From positions 1-64,000 of the forward strand of contig NZ_WBIR01000010.1 of assembly GCF_009749395.1 (NCBI RefSeq): a DNA stretch of 64,000 bases, given 5' to 3'. This document shows, piece after piece, positions 38,619-50,806 of this stretch. Under the pieces are notes generated by a model that saw only the letters and a list, made by a program, of their open reading frames with translations, was not told the DNA's origin and made no database searches. Position 1 is the first letter of the stretch; each line of letters begins with the position of its first letter. Position numbers and translations under genes: made by a program. The stretch is from Agromyces salentinus (GTDB lineage Bacteria > Actinomycetota > Actinomycetes > Actinomycetales > Microbacteriaceae).

Positions 38619-38648
38619 TTGACAGGACGGCGGGCGCACCGCTATCCA
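38619..38648 (+). promoter_or_regulatory. Sigma70-like promoter in the intergenic region beside mnmA
   Basis: TTGACA at 38619-38624 and TATCCA at 38643-38648 are separated by 18 bases. The predicted start is near 38655, reading toward mnmA on the opposite strand. No forward-strand coding gene follows. Confidence 0.45.
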
Positions 38649-38654
38649 CGCGCG

Positions 38655-38758
38655 AGCACCTGCGTGCAGGCCCTGCCCGCTGCGGGCGCCCCTGGATGAG
38701 CGCGAAGCTCGGCGCATCGGATGCCTCGTGCGGCATCGGCCGCGGCCGCATGCGCCGA
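38655..38758 (+). ncRNA. Candidate structured small RNA
   Basis: A sequence of about 100 bases downstream of a good promoter can fold into hairpins GCCCG-CTG-CGGGC (38675-38687) and a branched 9-bp stem (38709-38717 with 38750-38758). The last stem abuts the mnmA stop on the other strand, so it may instead serve only as the mnmA terminator. No reading frame of note is seen. This is a candidate without homology support. Confidence 0.3.
38709..38758 (-). terminator. Branched hairpin terminator after mnmA
   Basis: A 9-bp outer stem (38709-38717 with 38750-38758) encloses a 6-bp stem, GATGCC with GGCATC. It begins immediately after the mnmA stop codon. Confidence 0.6.
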
Positions 38759-39880
38759 TCAGGCGTCGACGGGGACCGCGCTCACTGTGCGGTCGATCGT
38801 GAACTGCCCGAGCACGCGGGTGCCGACGTAGATCACGGCCGTCTGGCCGGGGGCCACCCCGTCGAGCGGCGTCTCGGGGGTCACGACGAGCTCGGGCGTG
38901 CCGGCGGCATCCGCCTCGAGCACGGCGACCGCGGCGACCGGGTCGGCGTGCGCCCGGATCTGCACCTCGCACGCGAAGGCGGTCGACGGGTCGGCGGGTG
39001 CGAGCCCGGCCCAGGTGAAGCGGGATCCGGCGATGAGCGCCGTCGCGAGGGCCTCCTTCGGGCCGACGACGACGGTGTTCTCCTTCGGGCGCACCTCCAG
39101 CACGAAACGCGGCTTCCCGTCGGCGGCGGGGGTTCCGAGCCGCATGCCGCGGCGCTGACCGACGGTGAACGCGTGCGCGCCCTCGTGCGACCCGACGACC
39201 GCGCCGCTGCGGTCGACGATGTCGCCCGTCTCGGTGCCGACGCGCTCGGCGAGCCAGCCCTTCGTGTCGCCGTCGGGGATGAAGCAGATGTCGTACGAGT
39301 CAGGCTTCTGCGCAACGCTCAGGCCGCGTTCGGCGGCCTCGGCGCGCACGAGCGCCTTGGACGGCGTGTCGCCGAGCGGGAAGTACGCGTGCGCGAGCTG
39401 CTCCGACGTCAGGACGCCGAGCACGTAGCTCTGGTCCTTCGCCTCGGCGCTCGCGCGGTGCAGCTCGCGATTGCCCGCGCCATCCGTCGTGATCTTCGCG
39501 TAGTGCCCGGTGGCCACGGCATCGAAGCCCAGTGCGAGGGCCTTCTCGAGGAGCGCGGCGAACTTGATGCGCTCGTTGCAGCGCATGCAGGGGTTCGGCG
39601 TGCGCCCCGCGGAGTACTCGGCGATGAAGTCGTCGACGACGTCGGCCTTGAACCGCTCCGAGAAGTCCCACACGTAGTACGGGATGCCGAGCACGTTCGC
39701 CGCACGCTGGGCGTCCATCGAGTCCTCGATGGTGCAGCAGCCGCGACTGCCGGTGCGGAGGGTCCCGGGCATGCGGCTGAGCGCCAGGTGCACGCCGACG
39801 ACCTCGTGCCCGGCCTCGACGGCGCGCGCCGCCGCGACAGCGCTGTCGACGCCACCGCTCATCGCTGCAAGGACCTTCAC
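38759..39880 (-). CDS. mnmA: tRNA-specific 2-thiouridylase MnmA
   Basis: The 373-residue enzyme thiolates U34 of tRNAs for Lys, Glu and Gln. The PP-loop [12 protein letters not shown] is at residues 6-17. [12 protein letters not shown] holds the catalytic Cys, and the second Cys is in [12 protein letters not shown]-terminal beta domain completes the protein. Adjacent to a cysteine desulfurase gene that can supply the persulfide sulfur. The GTG at 39880 has a TACACT box six bases upstream, and the intervening GGAGGG could also serve as a Shine-Dalgarno. Confidence 0.96.
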   Translation of the reverse strand: MKVLAAMSGGVDSAVAAARAVEAGHEVVGVHLALSRMPGTLRTGSRGCCTIEDSMDAQRAANVLGIPYYVWDFSERFKADVVDDFIAEYSAGRTPNPCMRCNERIKFAALLEKALALGFDAVATGHYAKITTDGAGNRELHRASAEAKDQSYVLGVLTSEQLAHAYFPLGDTPSKALVRAEAAERGLSVAQKPDSYDICFIPDGDTKGWLAERVGTETGDIVDRSGAVVGSHEGAHAFTVGQRRGMRLGTPAADGKPRFVLEVRPKENTVVVGPKEALATALIAGSRFTWAGLAPADPSTAFACEVQIRAHADPVAAVAVLEADAAGTPELVVTPETPLDGVAPGQTAVIYVGTRVLGQFTIDRTVSAVPVDA

Positions 39881-39886
39881 CCCTCC

Positions 39887-39892
39887 AGTGTA
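39887..39892 (-). promoter_or_regulatory. -10 box in front of mnmA
   Basis: TACACT on the reverse strand lies 6 bases before the GTG at 39880. The spacer is GGAGGG, so the gene could be read from a leaderless transcript or, by readthrough, with a Shine-Dalgarno. Confidence 0.55.
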
Positions 39893-39926
39893 GGCAGGCC
39901 TCCTGAGCGGATGCCCCGTGCAGCCC

Positions 39927-41174
39927 TCAGCGATCGAAGGAGGTGCTCCGGGCGGCGAGCCCGGCCTTCAGCGCCTGCGCGTGCGCGGCCGGCAGCGCGG
40001 AGAGGAAGGCGTCCACGTCGGCCTCGGTGGAATCGTGGCCGAGCGTGATGCGCAGCGCACCGCGCGCATCGGCCTCGCTGCGGCCCATCGCCATGAGGAC
40101 ATGCGAGGGCTCCGGCACGCCCGCCTGGCAGGCCGACCCCGTCGAGACGGCGACGCCGGCCGCGTCGAGCAGGAACAGGAGGGAGTCGCCCTCGCAGCCG
40201 TCGAACGAGAAGTGCACGTTGCCCGGCAAGCGACCGGCGCGGTCTGCGTCGCCCGACAGGCGCACGCCGGGCACCGCGGCGAGCGCGCCCGCGATGAGCC
40301 GGTCGCGCAGCGCCGCCATGCGCTCGGCATCGGCGTGGAGCGTCTCGTGCACCGCCTCGGCGGCGGCGGCGAATGCGGCGGCGGCCGCGACATCCTGCGT
40401 GCCGGAGCGGACCTTGCGCTGCTGGCCGCCGCCGTGGATCAGGGGCTCGAGCGCGGCCGAGCGGTCGAGGACCAGCGCCCCGATGCCGGCCGGGCCGCCG
40501 ATCTTGTGCGCGGAGACGCTGAGGGCCACGAGCCCGGCTCCGCGCGGCGCCGCGGTCGCCCGCCGGATGCCGCGGACGTCGATGGGCACCTGGCCGTAGG
40601 CGGCGATCGCGTCCACGTGCAGGGGCACCCCGACCTCGGCGGTGAGCCGGGCGACCTCCTCGACCGGCTGGATGGTGCCGACCTCGTTGTTGGCCCAGAG
40701 CATCGTGACGAGCGCGACGGATGCCGCGTCGCGGCGCAGCATCCGCTCGAACTCGTCGAGCCGCACCCGCCCGACCGAATCGAGCGGGACCTCCTCGACG
40801 ATGGCGCCCTCATGCACGGCGAGCCACTCGACGGTGTCGACGGTGGCGTGGTGCTCCCCCGCCGGAACGAGCAGCCGAGGACGCGGGCGCGGGCCGGAAC
40901 CGTCGGACCCGGCATCCGCCTGGCGGCTCCACCAGAGGCCCTTGATCGCGAGGTTGACCGCCTCGGTGCCGTTGCCGGTGAAGACCACCTCGATGCCGTC
41001 GACGCCGAGGGTCGCCGCGATGCGCTCCCGGGACTCCTCGAGCACGCGCTTGGCCTGCTGCCCCGCGCTGTGGATGGAAGCCGGGTTTCCGACGAGTCGC
41101 ATGGCGTCGACCATCGCCTCGATGGCCTCGGTCCGCATCGGCGTGGTCGCCGCGTGGTCGAGGTAGACCGCCAT
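39927..41174 (-). CDS. Cysteine desulfurase (IscS/NifS family)
   Basis: The 415-residue PLP enzyme converts cysteine to alanine and an enzyme persulfide. [10 protein letters not shown] begins the fold, GEHHATVDT carries the PLP-stacking His, [12 protein letters not shown] has the PLP Lys and STGSACQAG has the active-site Cys. Length suits IscS class I. ATG at 41174 is chosen because GGAGGG sits about seven bases before it; ATG 41180 and GTG 41189 are in frame but badly spaced. With mnmA 46 bases downstream, tRNA 2-thiolation is the likely main output. The promoter is not clear. Confidence 0.94.
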   Translation of the reverse strand: MAVYLDHAATTPMRTEAIEAMVDAMRLVGNPASIHSAGQQAKRVLEESRERIAATLGVDGIEVVFTGNGTEAVNLAIKGLWWSRQADAGSDGSGPRPRPRLLVPAGEHHATVDTVEWLAVHEGAIVEEVPLDSVGRVRLDEFERMLRRDAASVALVTMLWANNEVGTIQPVEEVARLTAEVGVPLHVDAIAAYGQVPIDVRGIRRATAAPRGAGLVALSVSAHKIGGPAGIGALVLDRSAALEPLIHGGGQQRKVRSGTQDVAAAAAFAAAAEAVHETLHADAERMAALRDRLIAGALAAVPGVRLSGDADRAGRLPGNVHFSFDGCEGDSLLFLLDAAGVAVSTGSACQAGVPEPSHVLMAMGRSEADARGALRITLGHDSTEADVDAFLSALPAAHAQALKAGLAARSTSFDR

Positions 41175-41200
41175 GCGCATTCCCTCCACTCGCCTCGAAC

Positions 41201-41206
41201 TACTCT
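41201..41206 (+). promoter_or_regulatory. -10 box of leaderless glgX
   Basis: TACTCT lies 7 bases before the ATG at 41214. Confidence 0.65.
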
Positions 41207-41213
41207 AGATCGC

Positions 41214-43355
41214 ATGTCTTCGAGCGATCCCCTCCACGATCTCGGCGTCCGCACGGGTCCCGACGGGGGCACGGTGCGTGTCTGGTCCGAGCACGCGACG
41301 TCGGTCGAGCTCGAGGTGTTCGATGGTGCCGACGCCGGCTGGGCCAGCGATCGGGTCGCCCTCGAGCGCGACGAGCACGGCGTCTGGCAGGGCGGCTCGG
41401 CCGCGCTCATCGCCGGTGCGCGCTACGGCCTGCGGGTCGATGGGCCGACGGGGGTCGAGCACGCCTTCAACCCGGCGCAGACCCTCCTCGACCCGTACGC
41501 GCGCGGGCTGGCCGCCGTGGGCGACGGATCCTGGCGCGGCGTCGCGCTCGGTCCGCTCACCGGCGGCGGTGTCGACGGCGCTGCCGCCGGCACGGATCCG
41601 TTCGACTGGGCCGGGGTCGCCAAGCCGCGCGTGCCGCTCGACCACACGGTCGTCTACGAGGCGCATGTGCGCGGGTTCTCCAAGCTCAACCCGGCGGTGC
41701 CCGAGGCACTGCGCGGCACCTACGCGGGTCTCGGCCACGACGCGTCGGTCGAGTACCTGACGGGCCTCGGCGTCACGACCGTCGAGCTGCTCCCGGTGCA
41801 CGCCTTCGTCTCCGAGCACCGCCTGAAGCGCCAGGGCCGCGTGAACTACTGGGGCTACAACACCCTCGCCTTCTTCGCCGCCCACGCGCCCTACGCGACC
41901 GCGAGAGCTCAGGCGAACGGTGCCGACGCCGTGCGGCGCGAGTTCGCCGACATGGTGCGGCAGCTGCACGCAGCCGGCATCGAGGTCGTCCTCGACGTCG
42001 TCTACAACCACACCGCGGAAGAGGGCCGGCAGGGCCCGACCCACTCCTTCCGGGGCATCGACAACGCCGCCTACTACCGCCACGACGCCCACGGCCACTA
42101 CGTGGACACGACCGGCTGCGGCAACACGCTCGACTTCGGCCGCGAGGAGTCACGACGGCTCGTGCTCGACTCGATGCGCTACTTCGCCGACGAACTGCAG
42201 GTCGACGGCTTCCGCCTCGACCTCGCCGCGACCCTCGGCCGCGACGACCACGGCGCCTACACGCCCGACCATCCGCTGCTCCAGGCCATGCTCGCCGACC
42301 CCGTGCTGGGGGCGACCAAGCTCATCGCCGAGCCGTGGGACGTGGGCCCGGGCGGGTGGCAGACTGGCAACTTCCCGCGGGGCTTCATCGAGTGGAACGA
42401 CCGCTACCGCGACCGCATGCGCGACTTCTGGCTCGGCGACCAGCGCCGCGAGCGCGAGACGGGAGACGCCGGGAGCGGCATCGGCCGATTCGCCACCCGC
42501 CTCGCCGGGTCGTCGAACACCTTCACGCGCGAGCGCGGACCCCTTGCGAGCCTCAACTTCATCACCGCGCACGACGGGTTCACCCTCGCCGACCTGACCG
42601 CGTACGACGTCAAGCACAACCTCGGCAACGGCGAGGGCAACCGCGACGGCACCGACAACAACAACTCGTACAACCACGGCGTCGAGGGCGAGACGGACGA
42701 CGACGCGGTTCGGGCGGCGCGAGGGCGCAGCATCCGGAACCTGCTCGGAACCCTCCTCCTCTCGGCCGGCGTGCCGATGCTGACCGCCGGGGACGAGTAC
42801 GGCCGCTCGCAGCGCGGGAACAACAACGCGTACTGCCAGGACTCCGACCTGACCTGGCTCTCCTGGACCGCCGATGACCGCGATGCCGGGCTCGAGGCGA
42901 CCACGCGCCACCTCGTGCGCCTGCGCAGCGAGAACCCTGCGCTGCGCCCCGTGAGGTTCGGCGTCTTCGGCGAGACGACGCCGAGCGCATCCCAGATGGA
43001 CTGGTACAACGCCGACGGCGAGACGATGACGATCGACGACTGGAACGACCCGGGCGAGCGCACCCTGCAGTACCTCGCGGCGTCCACGCCCGAGGTCGAG
43101 GAGTTCAACCGCATCCTCCTCGTCGTGCACGCGCACGTGGCGCCGACCGAGGTGGTGCTGCCGACGCACGACGGCGTCACCGGATACGGGCTGCTGTGGG
43201 ACTCCACGGAGGAGCACCCGGCCGGCGCGGACGTCGAGCACCTCCCGGGCGAGCGCATCGTGGTGCCCGCGCAGTCGATGCAGCTCTACCGAGCGCTCGG
43301 CGATGCCACGAGCGGTGCCGGCCTCGCCGACGACGCACCCGAAGGTCGCCCCTGA
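41214..43355 (+). CDS. glgX: Glycogen debranching enzyme GlgX
   Basis: The 713-residue GH13_11 enzyme hydrolyses alpha-1,6 branch points of phosphorylase-limit dextrins in the cytoplasm. An N-terminal CBM48-like domain is followed by the TIM barrel: EVVLDVVYNHTAEE, DGFRLDLA with the nucleophile Asp, LIAEPWDVGPGGW with the acid Glu, and ITAHDGFTLADL with the third Asp. The TNNNSYN and NNNAYCQD segments are typical of the subfamily. The stop shares one base with the YbaK start. It acts with GlgP in glycogen breakdown. Confidence 0.96.
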   Translation: MSSSDPLHDLGVRTGPDGGTVRVWSEHATSVELEVFDGADAGWASDRVALERDEHGVWQGGSAALIAGARYGLRVDGPTGVEHAFNPAQTLLDPYARGLAAVGDGSWRGVALGPLTGGGVDGAAAGTDPFDWAGVAKPRVPLDHTVVYEAHVRGFSKLNPAVPEALRGTYAGLGHDASVEYLTGLGVTTVELLPVHAFVSEHRLKRQGRVNYWGYNTLAFFAAHAPYATARAQANGADAVRREFADMVRQLHAAGIEVVLDVVYNHTAEEGRQGPTHSFRGIDNAAYYRHDAHGHYVDTTGCGNTLDFGREESRRLVLDSMRYFADELQVDGFRLDLAATLGRDDHGAYTPDHPLLQAMLADPVLGATKLIAEPWDVGPGGWQTGNFPRGFIEWNDRYRDRMRDFWLGDQRRERETGDAGSGIGRFATRLAGSSNTFTRERGPLASLNFITAHDGFTLADLTAYDVKHNLGNGEGNRDGTDNNNSYNHGVEGETDDDAVRAARGRSIRNLLGTLLLSAGVPMLTAGDEYGRSQRGNNNAYCQDSDLTWLSWTADDRDAGLEATTRHLVRLRSENPALRPVRFGVFGETTPSASQMDWYNADGETMTIDDWNDPGERTLQYLAASTPEVEEFNRILLVVHAHVAPTEVVLPTHDGVTGYGLLWDSTEEHPAGADVEHLPGERIVVPAQSMQLYRALGDATSGAGLADDAPEGRP

Positions 43356-43858
43356 TGAGCAAGCGGCCGGATGCCGCCGCCGGGACGCCCGCGACGCTGG
43401 CGCTGACCAGGGCGGGCATCGACTTCCGAGCGCACGCGTACGATCACGACCCCCGGGCAGCCGCCTACGGGCTCGAGGCGGCCGAGAAGCTGGGCCTCGA
43501 CCCCGACCTGGTGTTCAAGACGCTGCTCGCCATGGTCGACGGGGCGCTGGCCGTCGCGATCGTGCCGGTCGCGATGCAGCTCGACCTGAAGGCGCTGGCC
43601 GTCGCCCTCGGCGGCAAGCGCGCCGAGATGGCCGATCCCGCCCTCGCCGAGCGCAAGACCGGGTACGTCGTGGGCGGCATCAGCCCCATCGGCCAGAAGA
43701 CGCCGCTGCCGACGGTCCTCGACGAGTCGGCGATCCTGTGCGAGACCGTGTACGTGTCGGGCGGGCGCCGCGGGCTCGACCTGGAACTCGCACCCGACGA
43801 CCTGCTCGCCGTCACCGCCGGCCGCTACGCGCCGATCGCCCGCGCCCGGCCTCGCTGA
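43355..43858 (+). CDS. ybaK: Cys-tRNA(Pro)/Cys-tRNA(Cys) deacylase, YbaK family
   Basis: The 167-residue trans-editing enzyme hydrolyses mischarged Cys-tRNA(Pro). VFKTLLAMVDGALAVAIVPV carries the conserved Lys of the family, and GYVVGGISPIGQKTPLPTVLDESA is its signature. The ATG is coupled to glgX by a one-base overlap (TGATG). The link with glycogen metabolism has no obvious biochemical reason. It is convergent with glgP. Confidence 0.94.
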   Translation: MSKRPDAAAGTPATLALTRAGIDFRAHAYDHDPRAAAYGLEAAEKLGLDPDLVFKTLLAMVDGALAVAIVPVAMQLDLKALAVALGGKRAEMADPALAERKTGYVVGGISPIGQKTPLPTVLDESAILCETVYVSGGRRGLDLELAPDDLLAVTAGRYAPIARARPR

Positions 43859-43873
43859 GCACGGCCCGCACGA

Positions 43874-46447
43874 TCAGCTCGCGACGGCGACCAGTCCCAG
43901 CTCGGCGGACGAGACGAGCAGCGGATGCCGCGGCACGACGCGGACCGTGTAACCGAAGCCGCCCGCCCGATCGAGGACGATCGAGCCGGTGAACAGCTGC
44001 GGTCCCTCGACGTCGCCGCCCGCATCCGTGCCCGAGACCGCGGGCGCGAGCGGGGTGCTTCTCGCGTGCTCGATGCGCTCGTCGGACCGGCTGCGTCCGT
44101 GCACGACCTCGACCGCGACGTCGTCGGGCGCGAGTCCGCCGAGATCGACGTGGGCGCGCAGGCGCAGCTCGTCGCCGACGTGCGGGGACTCCACGCCGCC
44201 GGACTCGACGTGCACGACCTGCACGCGCGGCCACGCCGCGCGCACCCGGTCGCGGTATGCGGCCAGCTCCTTGGCACCGCGATCGTTGTCGGCCGCGACG
44301 CGATCGGCCTGCTCCGCGGCCGGCCGGTAGAGCAACTCCACGTACTGGCGGACCATGCGGTCGGCGCCGAGCTCCGGCGCCAGGCCCGTGAGCGTCGCGC
44401 GGACCCGCCGCACCCATTCGACGGGGACCCCGTCCTCGTCGTGCTCGTAGTAGCGCGTCGCGACCCGGTGCTCGAGCAGGTCGTAGAGGGAGGCGGCCTC
44501 GAGCGCGTCGCGTTCACCGGCGTCGCCGGCGGCATCCGCCGACGGGATCACCCAGCCGAAGTCGTCGGCGGCGTACTCGGCCCACCAGCCGTCGAGGATC
44601 GAGAGGTTGAGCGCGCCGTTCATGGCCGCCTTCATGCCGGACGTGCCGCAGGCCTCGAGCGGACGGAGCGGATTGTTCAGCCAAACGTCGCAGCCGGGGT
44701 AGAGCAGCTCGGCCATGCCCATGTCGTAGTCGGGCAGGAACACGATCCGCTCGCGGAGCTCGGGCTGCGAGGCGAATTGCACCAGCTTCTGGATGAGGCG
44801 CTTGCCCTCGTCGTCGGCGGGGTGGGACTTCCCGGCGATGACGAACTGCACGGGACGCTCGGGATCAGTCAGGATCGACTTCAGGCGCTCGGGGTCCTGG
44901 AGCATCAGCGTCAGCCGCTTGTACGTCGGCACGCGACGCGCGAACCCGACCGTGAGCGTGTCGGGGTCGAGGACCCGGCCGATCCACTTCGGCGGCTGGG
45001 CGCCCTCGTGCTGCTGGCTCCACGCCGCCGCCAGCCGGCGCCGGGCGTCCTCGACGAGCTGGAGACGCATGCTCCGCTTGACGTTCCAGAACTCGCCGTC
45101 GGAGACCGCACCGCTCCCCCAGTCGGCGTGCTCGGTGTCACCGGTGCCGAGGTTCGACTCGGCGAGCGCGAGCAGTGCCGGATCGGTCCAGGTCGGCGCG
45201 TGCACGCCGTTCGTGATCGAGGTGATCGGGACCTCGTCGCGATCGAAGCCCGGCCAGAGATCGCCGAACATGCGCCGGCTGACCTCGCCGTGCAGCTTGG
45301 AGACCCCGTTCGCGTGCTGGGCGAGGCGGAGCCCCATGATCGCCATGTTGAAGGCGCCCGTCTCGGGATCCGCACCGGGTTCGACGCCGAGGGCGAGGGC
45401 GTCGGCCAGGTCGACGCCCGGCACGAGCGACGGCGTCAGGTACCGCTCGACGAGTCCCCGATCGAAGCGGTCGATACCCGCGGGCACGGGCGTGTGCGTC
45501 GTGAACACGGTGCCGGCGCGCACCAGCTGGAGCGCCTCGCCGAAGGAGAGTCCCTCGCCGATGTGCGTGGAGATTCGCTCGAGTCCGAGGAACCCCGCGT
45601 GCCCCTCGTTCATGTGGAACACGTCGGGCAGCGGTCGTCCCGTGAGCTCGGTGTACGCCTTGACCGCTCGCGCGCCGCCGATGCCGAGCAGCAGCTCCTG
45701 CAGCAGGCGGTGCTCGCCGCCCCCGCCGTAGAGCCGGTCGGTGACCGAGCGGAGCGCATCGCTGTTGGCCGGGATGTCCGTGTCGAGCATGAGCAGCGGG
45801 ATCCGGCCGACGGCGGCCGTCCAGACGCGCGCATGCAGCTCCGCATCGTCGGGCAGCGCCAGCGTCACCTGCACGGGTGCCCCGTCGGGGTGGCGCAGCA
45901 TCGACAGCGGCAGCCCGTCGGGATCGAGCACGGGGTACCGCTCCTGCTGCCATCCGTCGTCGGTGATGGACTGCGAGAAGTACCCGGCCTTGTAGAACAG
46001 GCCGACGCCGATGAGCGGGACACCGAGGTCGGATGCCGCCTTCAGGTGGTCGCCGGCCAGGATGCCGAGCCCGCCCGAGTACTGCGGCAGCGCCGCCGTG
46101 ATGCCGAACTCGGGCGAGAAGTACGCGATGGTGCGCGGTACCTCGGCGCCGAGGGACTGGAACCAGCGCGGCTGCTCGAGGTACTCGCGCAGCCCGGCGC
46201 GCTCGCGCTCGGCCCACTCCACGAACCCCTGGTCGGCGGCGAGCGCCTCGAGTCGCTCGGGAGCCACCTCGCCGAGCAGGGTGACCGGATCGCGGTTGGA
46301 CGCGCGCCAGAGGTCGGGATCGATCGCCTCGAACAGGCGCCTGGTCGGCTCGTGCCAGGACCACCTGAGGTTCGCGGCCAGTTCCTCGAGCGCGGCGAGC
46401 GGGGTGGGGACGACAGCACGGACGGTGAACTTGCGGATGGGCTTCAC
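43874..46447 (-). CDS. glgP: Alpha-glucan (glycogen) phosphorylase
   Basis: The 857-residue PLP enzyme releases glucose-1-phosphate from glycogen or maltodextrins. The N-terminal ~100 residues match the extra domain of the actinobacterial short GT35 type (LRWSWHEPTRRLFEAIDPDLW). The substrate region YSGGLGILAGDHLKAASD and the PLP-Lys segment CGTSGMKAAMNGALNLSI are intact. A C-terminal ~100-residue beta-rich domain (from about 750) follows. The GTG is seven bases after a TAGGTT box. It is divergent from glgE. Confidence 0.95.
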   Translation of the reverse strand: MKPIRKFTVRAVVPTPLAALEELAANLRWSWHEPTRRLFEAIDPDLWRASNRDPVTLLGEVAPERLEALAADQGFVEWAERERAGLREYLEQPRWFQSLGAEVPRTIAYFSPEFGITAALPQYSGGLGILAGDHLKAASDLGVPLIGVGLFYKAGYFSQSITDDGWQQERYPVLDPDGLPLSMLRHPDGAPVQVTLALPDDAELHARVWTAAVGRIPLLMLDTDIPANSDALRSVTDRLYGGGGEHRLLQELLLGIGGARAVKAYTELTGRPLPDVFHMNEGHAGFLGLERISTHIGEGLSFGEALQLVRAGTVFTTHTPVPAGIDRFDRGLVERYLTPSLVPGVDLADALALGVEPGADPETGAFNMAIMGLRLAQHANGVSKLHGEVSRRMFGDLWPGFDRDEVPITSITNGVHAPTWTDPALLALAESNLGTGDTEHADWGSGAVSDGEFWNVKRSMRLQLVEDARRRLAAAWSQQHEGAQPPKWIGRVLDPDTLTVGFARRVPTYKRLTLMLQDPERLKSILTDPERPVQFVIAGKSHPADDEGKRLIQKLVQFASQPELRERIVFLPDYDMGMAELLYPGCDVWLNNPLRPLEACGTSGMKAAMNGALNLSILDGWWAEYAADDFGWVIPSADAAGDAGERDALEAASLYDLLEHRVATRYYEHDEDGVPVEWVRRVRATLTGLAPELGADRMVRQYVELLYRPAAEQADRVAADNDRGAKELAAYRDRVRAAWPRVQVVHVESGGVESPHVGDELRLRAHVDLGGLAPDDVAVEVVHGRSRSDERIEHARSTPLAPAVSGTDAGGDVEGPQLFTGSIVLDRAGGFGYTVRVVPRHPLLVSSAELGLVAVAS

Positions 46448-46454
46448 CCCACCA

Positions 46455-46460
46455 AACCTA
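46455..46460 (-). promoter_or_regulatory. -10 box of leaderless glgP
   Basis: TAGGTT on the reverse strand lies 7 bases before the GTG at 46447. The spacer TGGTGGG is G-rich. Confidence 0.6.
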
Positions 46461-46517
46461 CGGCTCGTTCGTGTCGAATGCGTGAACGCCCGACTCACCG
46501 GACGGGCCATTCCGCGC

Positions 46518-46523
46518 TACGGT
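46518..46523 (+). promoter_or_regulatory. -10 box of leaderless glgE
   Basis: TACGGT lies 7 bases before the GTG at 46531. Its divergent partner for glgP is 57 bases away, so both promoters share one short control region. Confidence 0.6.
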
Positions 46524-46530
46524 CGATTGC

Positions 46531-48544
<2,014 letters not shown>

Positions 48545-48552
<8 letters not shown>

Positions 48553-50746
48553 CCGGATGCCGCCCGCCGGGCCCGTGATCCCCGACGACGTCCTGCAGGC
48601 CGTCGCCGAGGGCCGTCACGCCGACCCGCACTCCGTGCTCGGCCAGCATCCGGTCGTCGTGGCCGGCGAGCCCGGGGCATCCACCGTGATCCGTGCCCGA
48701 CGTCCGCTGGCCGACGCGGTCGACGCCGTCTTCGCCGACGGCTCGACGCTCGAGCTCGAGCACGTGGGGCACGGTGTCTGGGCAGGTGTCGTCGCGCAGG
48801 GGCTCCGCGACTACCGCATCCGCGCGGGCTACGGCGAGGAGTCGTGGACCAGTGAAGACCCCTACCGGTTCGCACCGAGCGTCGGCGAGCTCGACCTGCA
48901 CCTGATCGGCGAGGGACGCCACGAGGAGCTGTGGCGCGTGCTCGGGGCGAACCACCGCGCGCACTGGGGCGTCGACGGCGCGGTCGAAGGCACGGCCTTC
49001 GCCGTCTGGGCGCCGCGTGCCCGCGCCGTGCGGGTGGTCGGCGGCTTCAACCGCTGGGACGGCAGCGGCCACGCCATGCGCAGCATGGGCGGCTCCGGCG
49101 TCTGGGAGCTCTTCGTGCCCGACCTGGAGCCCGGCGCCGTCTACAAGTACGAGCTCCTCACCGGCGACGGCACCTGGCGCATGAAGGCCGACCCCATGGC
49201 CCGCGAGGCCGAGATCGCACCGGCGACCGGATCGGTCGTCTCCGCGTCCACGCATGCGTGGCAGGACGACGCCTGGCTGTCCCGGCGGGCCGCCACGAAC
49301 GCCCACGAGCGCCCGATGAGCATCTACGAGATGCACCTCGGCTCATGGCGGCCCGGGCGGGGCTACCGCGAGGTCGCCGACGAGCTCATCGAGTACCTCG
49401 GCTGGCTGGGCTACACCCACGTCGAGTTCATGCCCCTTGCGGAGCATCCGTTCGGCGGGTCATGGGGCTACCAGGTCACGGGCTACTTCGCGGCGACGAG
49501 CAGGTTCGGCTCCCCCGACGACCTCAAGTACCTCATCGACCGCATGCACCAGGCGGGCTACGGCGTCATCATGGACTGGGTGCCCGGCCACTTCCCGAAG
49601 GACGAGTGGGCCCTCGCCCGCTTCGACGGCGAGGCGCTCTACGAGCACCCCGATCCCCGGCGCGGCGAGCAGAAGGACTGGGGAACGTACGTCTTCGACT
49701 TCGGCAACCCGCGGGTCCGCAACTTCCTCGTCGCCAACGCGCTGTTCTGGATCGAGGAGATGCACGTCGACGGGCTGCGGGTCGACGCCGTCGCCTCGAT
49801 GCTCTACCTCGACTACTCGCGGGAGGAGGGCGAGTGGGAGCCGAACATCCACGGCGGCCGCGAGAACCTCGAGGCGATCGCCTTCCTGCAGGAGGCCACC
49901 GCCACCGCGTACAAGCGCAACCCCGGCATCGTCATGATCGCGGAGGAGTCCACCTCCTTCCCCGGCGTCACGGCGCCCACCTCGAGCGGCGGGCTCGGCT
50001 TCGGGTTCAAGTGGAACATGGGCTGGATGCACGACACCCTGCAGTACATCGCCAAGGACCCGATGTACCGCTCGCACCACCACCACGACCTGACGTTCTC
50101 GTTCCTCTACGCCTTCAGCGAGCACTTCGTGCTGCCCATCAGCCACGACGAGGTCGTGCACGGCAAGGGTTCGCTCATCCGCAAGATGCCGGGCGACCAC
50201 TGGCAGCAGCTCGCCAACGTGCGCGCCTACCTGTCGTTCATGTGGGCGCACCCCGGCAAGCAGCTCCTGTTCATGGGGCAGGAGTTCGGACAGCTCTCCG
50301 AGTGGAGCGAGGAACGCGGTCTCGACTGGTGGATCCTCGAGCAACCGAGCCACAAGCAGCTCGCCGAATTCGTCGGTGCGCTGAACCGCACGTATCGCGA
50401 CCACGCCTCGCTCTGGCAGCTCGACGACGACTCGTCGGGCTTCGAGTGGATCGAGGGCGGCGCAGCGCAGCAGAACGTCGTCGCGTTCATGCGGTACGAC
50501 CGCGATCGGCGCCCGCTGCTCTGCATCGTGAACTTCGCCGGCATGCCGCATGAGCGGTTCCGGCTCGGGCTCCCCATCGCCGGCCGGTGGCGCGAGGTCC
50601 TGAACTCGGATGCCGCGCAGTGGGGCGGATCGGGGGTCGGCAACCTCGGTGCGGTCGACGCGACCGACACGCCGTGGTCTGGACGCCCGGCATCCGCCGA
50701 GTTCACGCTCCCGCCCCTCGGCGCGGTCTGGTTCACGCTCGAATAA
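48545..50746 (+). CDS. glgB: 1,4-alpha-glucan branching enzyme
   Basis: The 733-residue GH13_9 enzyme creates alpha-1,6 branches. Two N-terminal beta-sandwich modules (about residues 15-105 and 110-220) match the long GlgB form. The barrel has YTHVEFMPLAEHPFGGSWGYQ, VDGLRVDAVASMLYLDYSR (nucleophile Asp), GIVMIAEESTSFPGV (Glu) and LPISHDEVVHGKGSL (His-Asp). With GlgE it builds the branched glucan. It starts inside the last codons of glgE. A strong hairpin follows the TAA. Confidence 0.97.
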
Positions 50747-50748
50747 GG

Positions 50749-50785
50749 CACGGGAGGCCTCGCCGGCTCGGCGAGGCCTCCCGTG
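50749..50785. terminator. Bidirectional terminator, 16-bp perfect stem
   Basis: Arms 50749-50764 and 50770-50785 pair perfectly around a five-base loop. The hairpin lies two bases after the glgB TAA and 21 bases before the stop of the reverse-strand YbbN-like gene. Confidence 0.9.
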
Positions 50786-50806
50786 GAACGCGCGCGTTCC
50801 CGAGGA

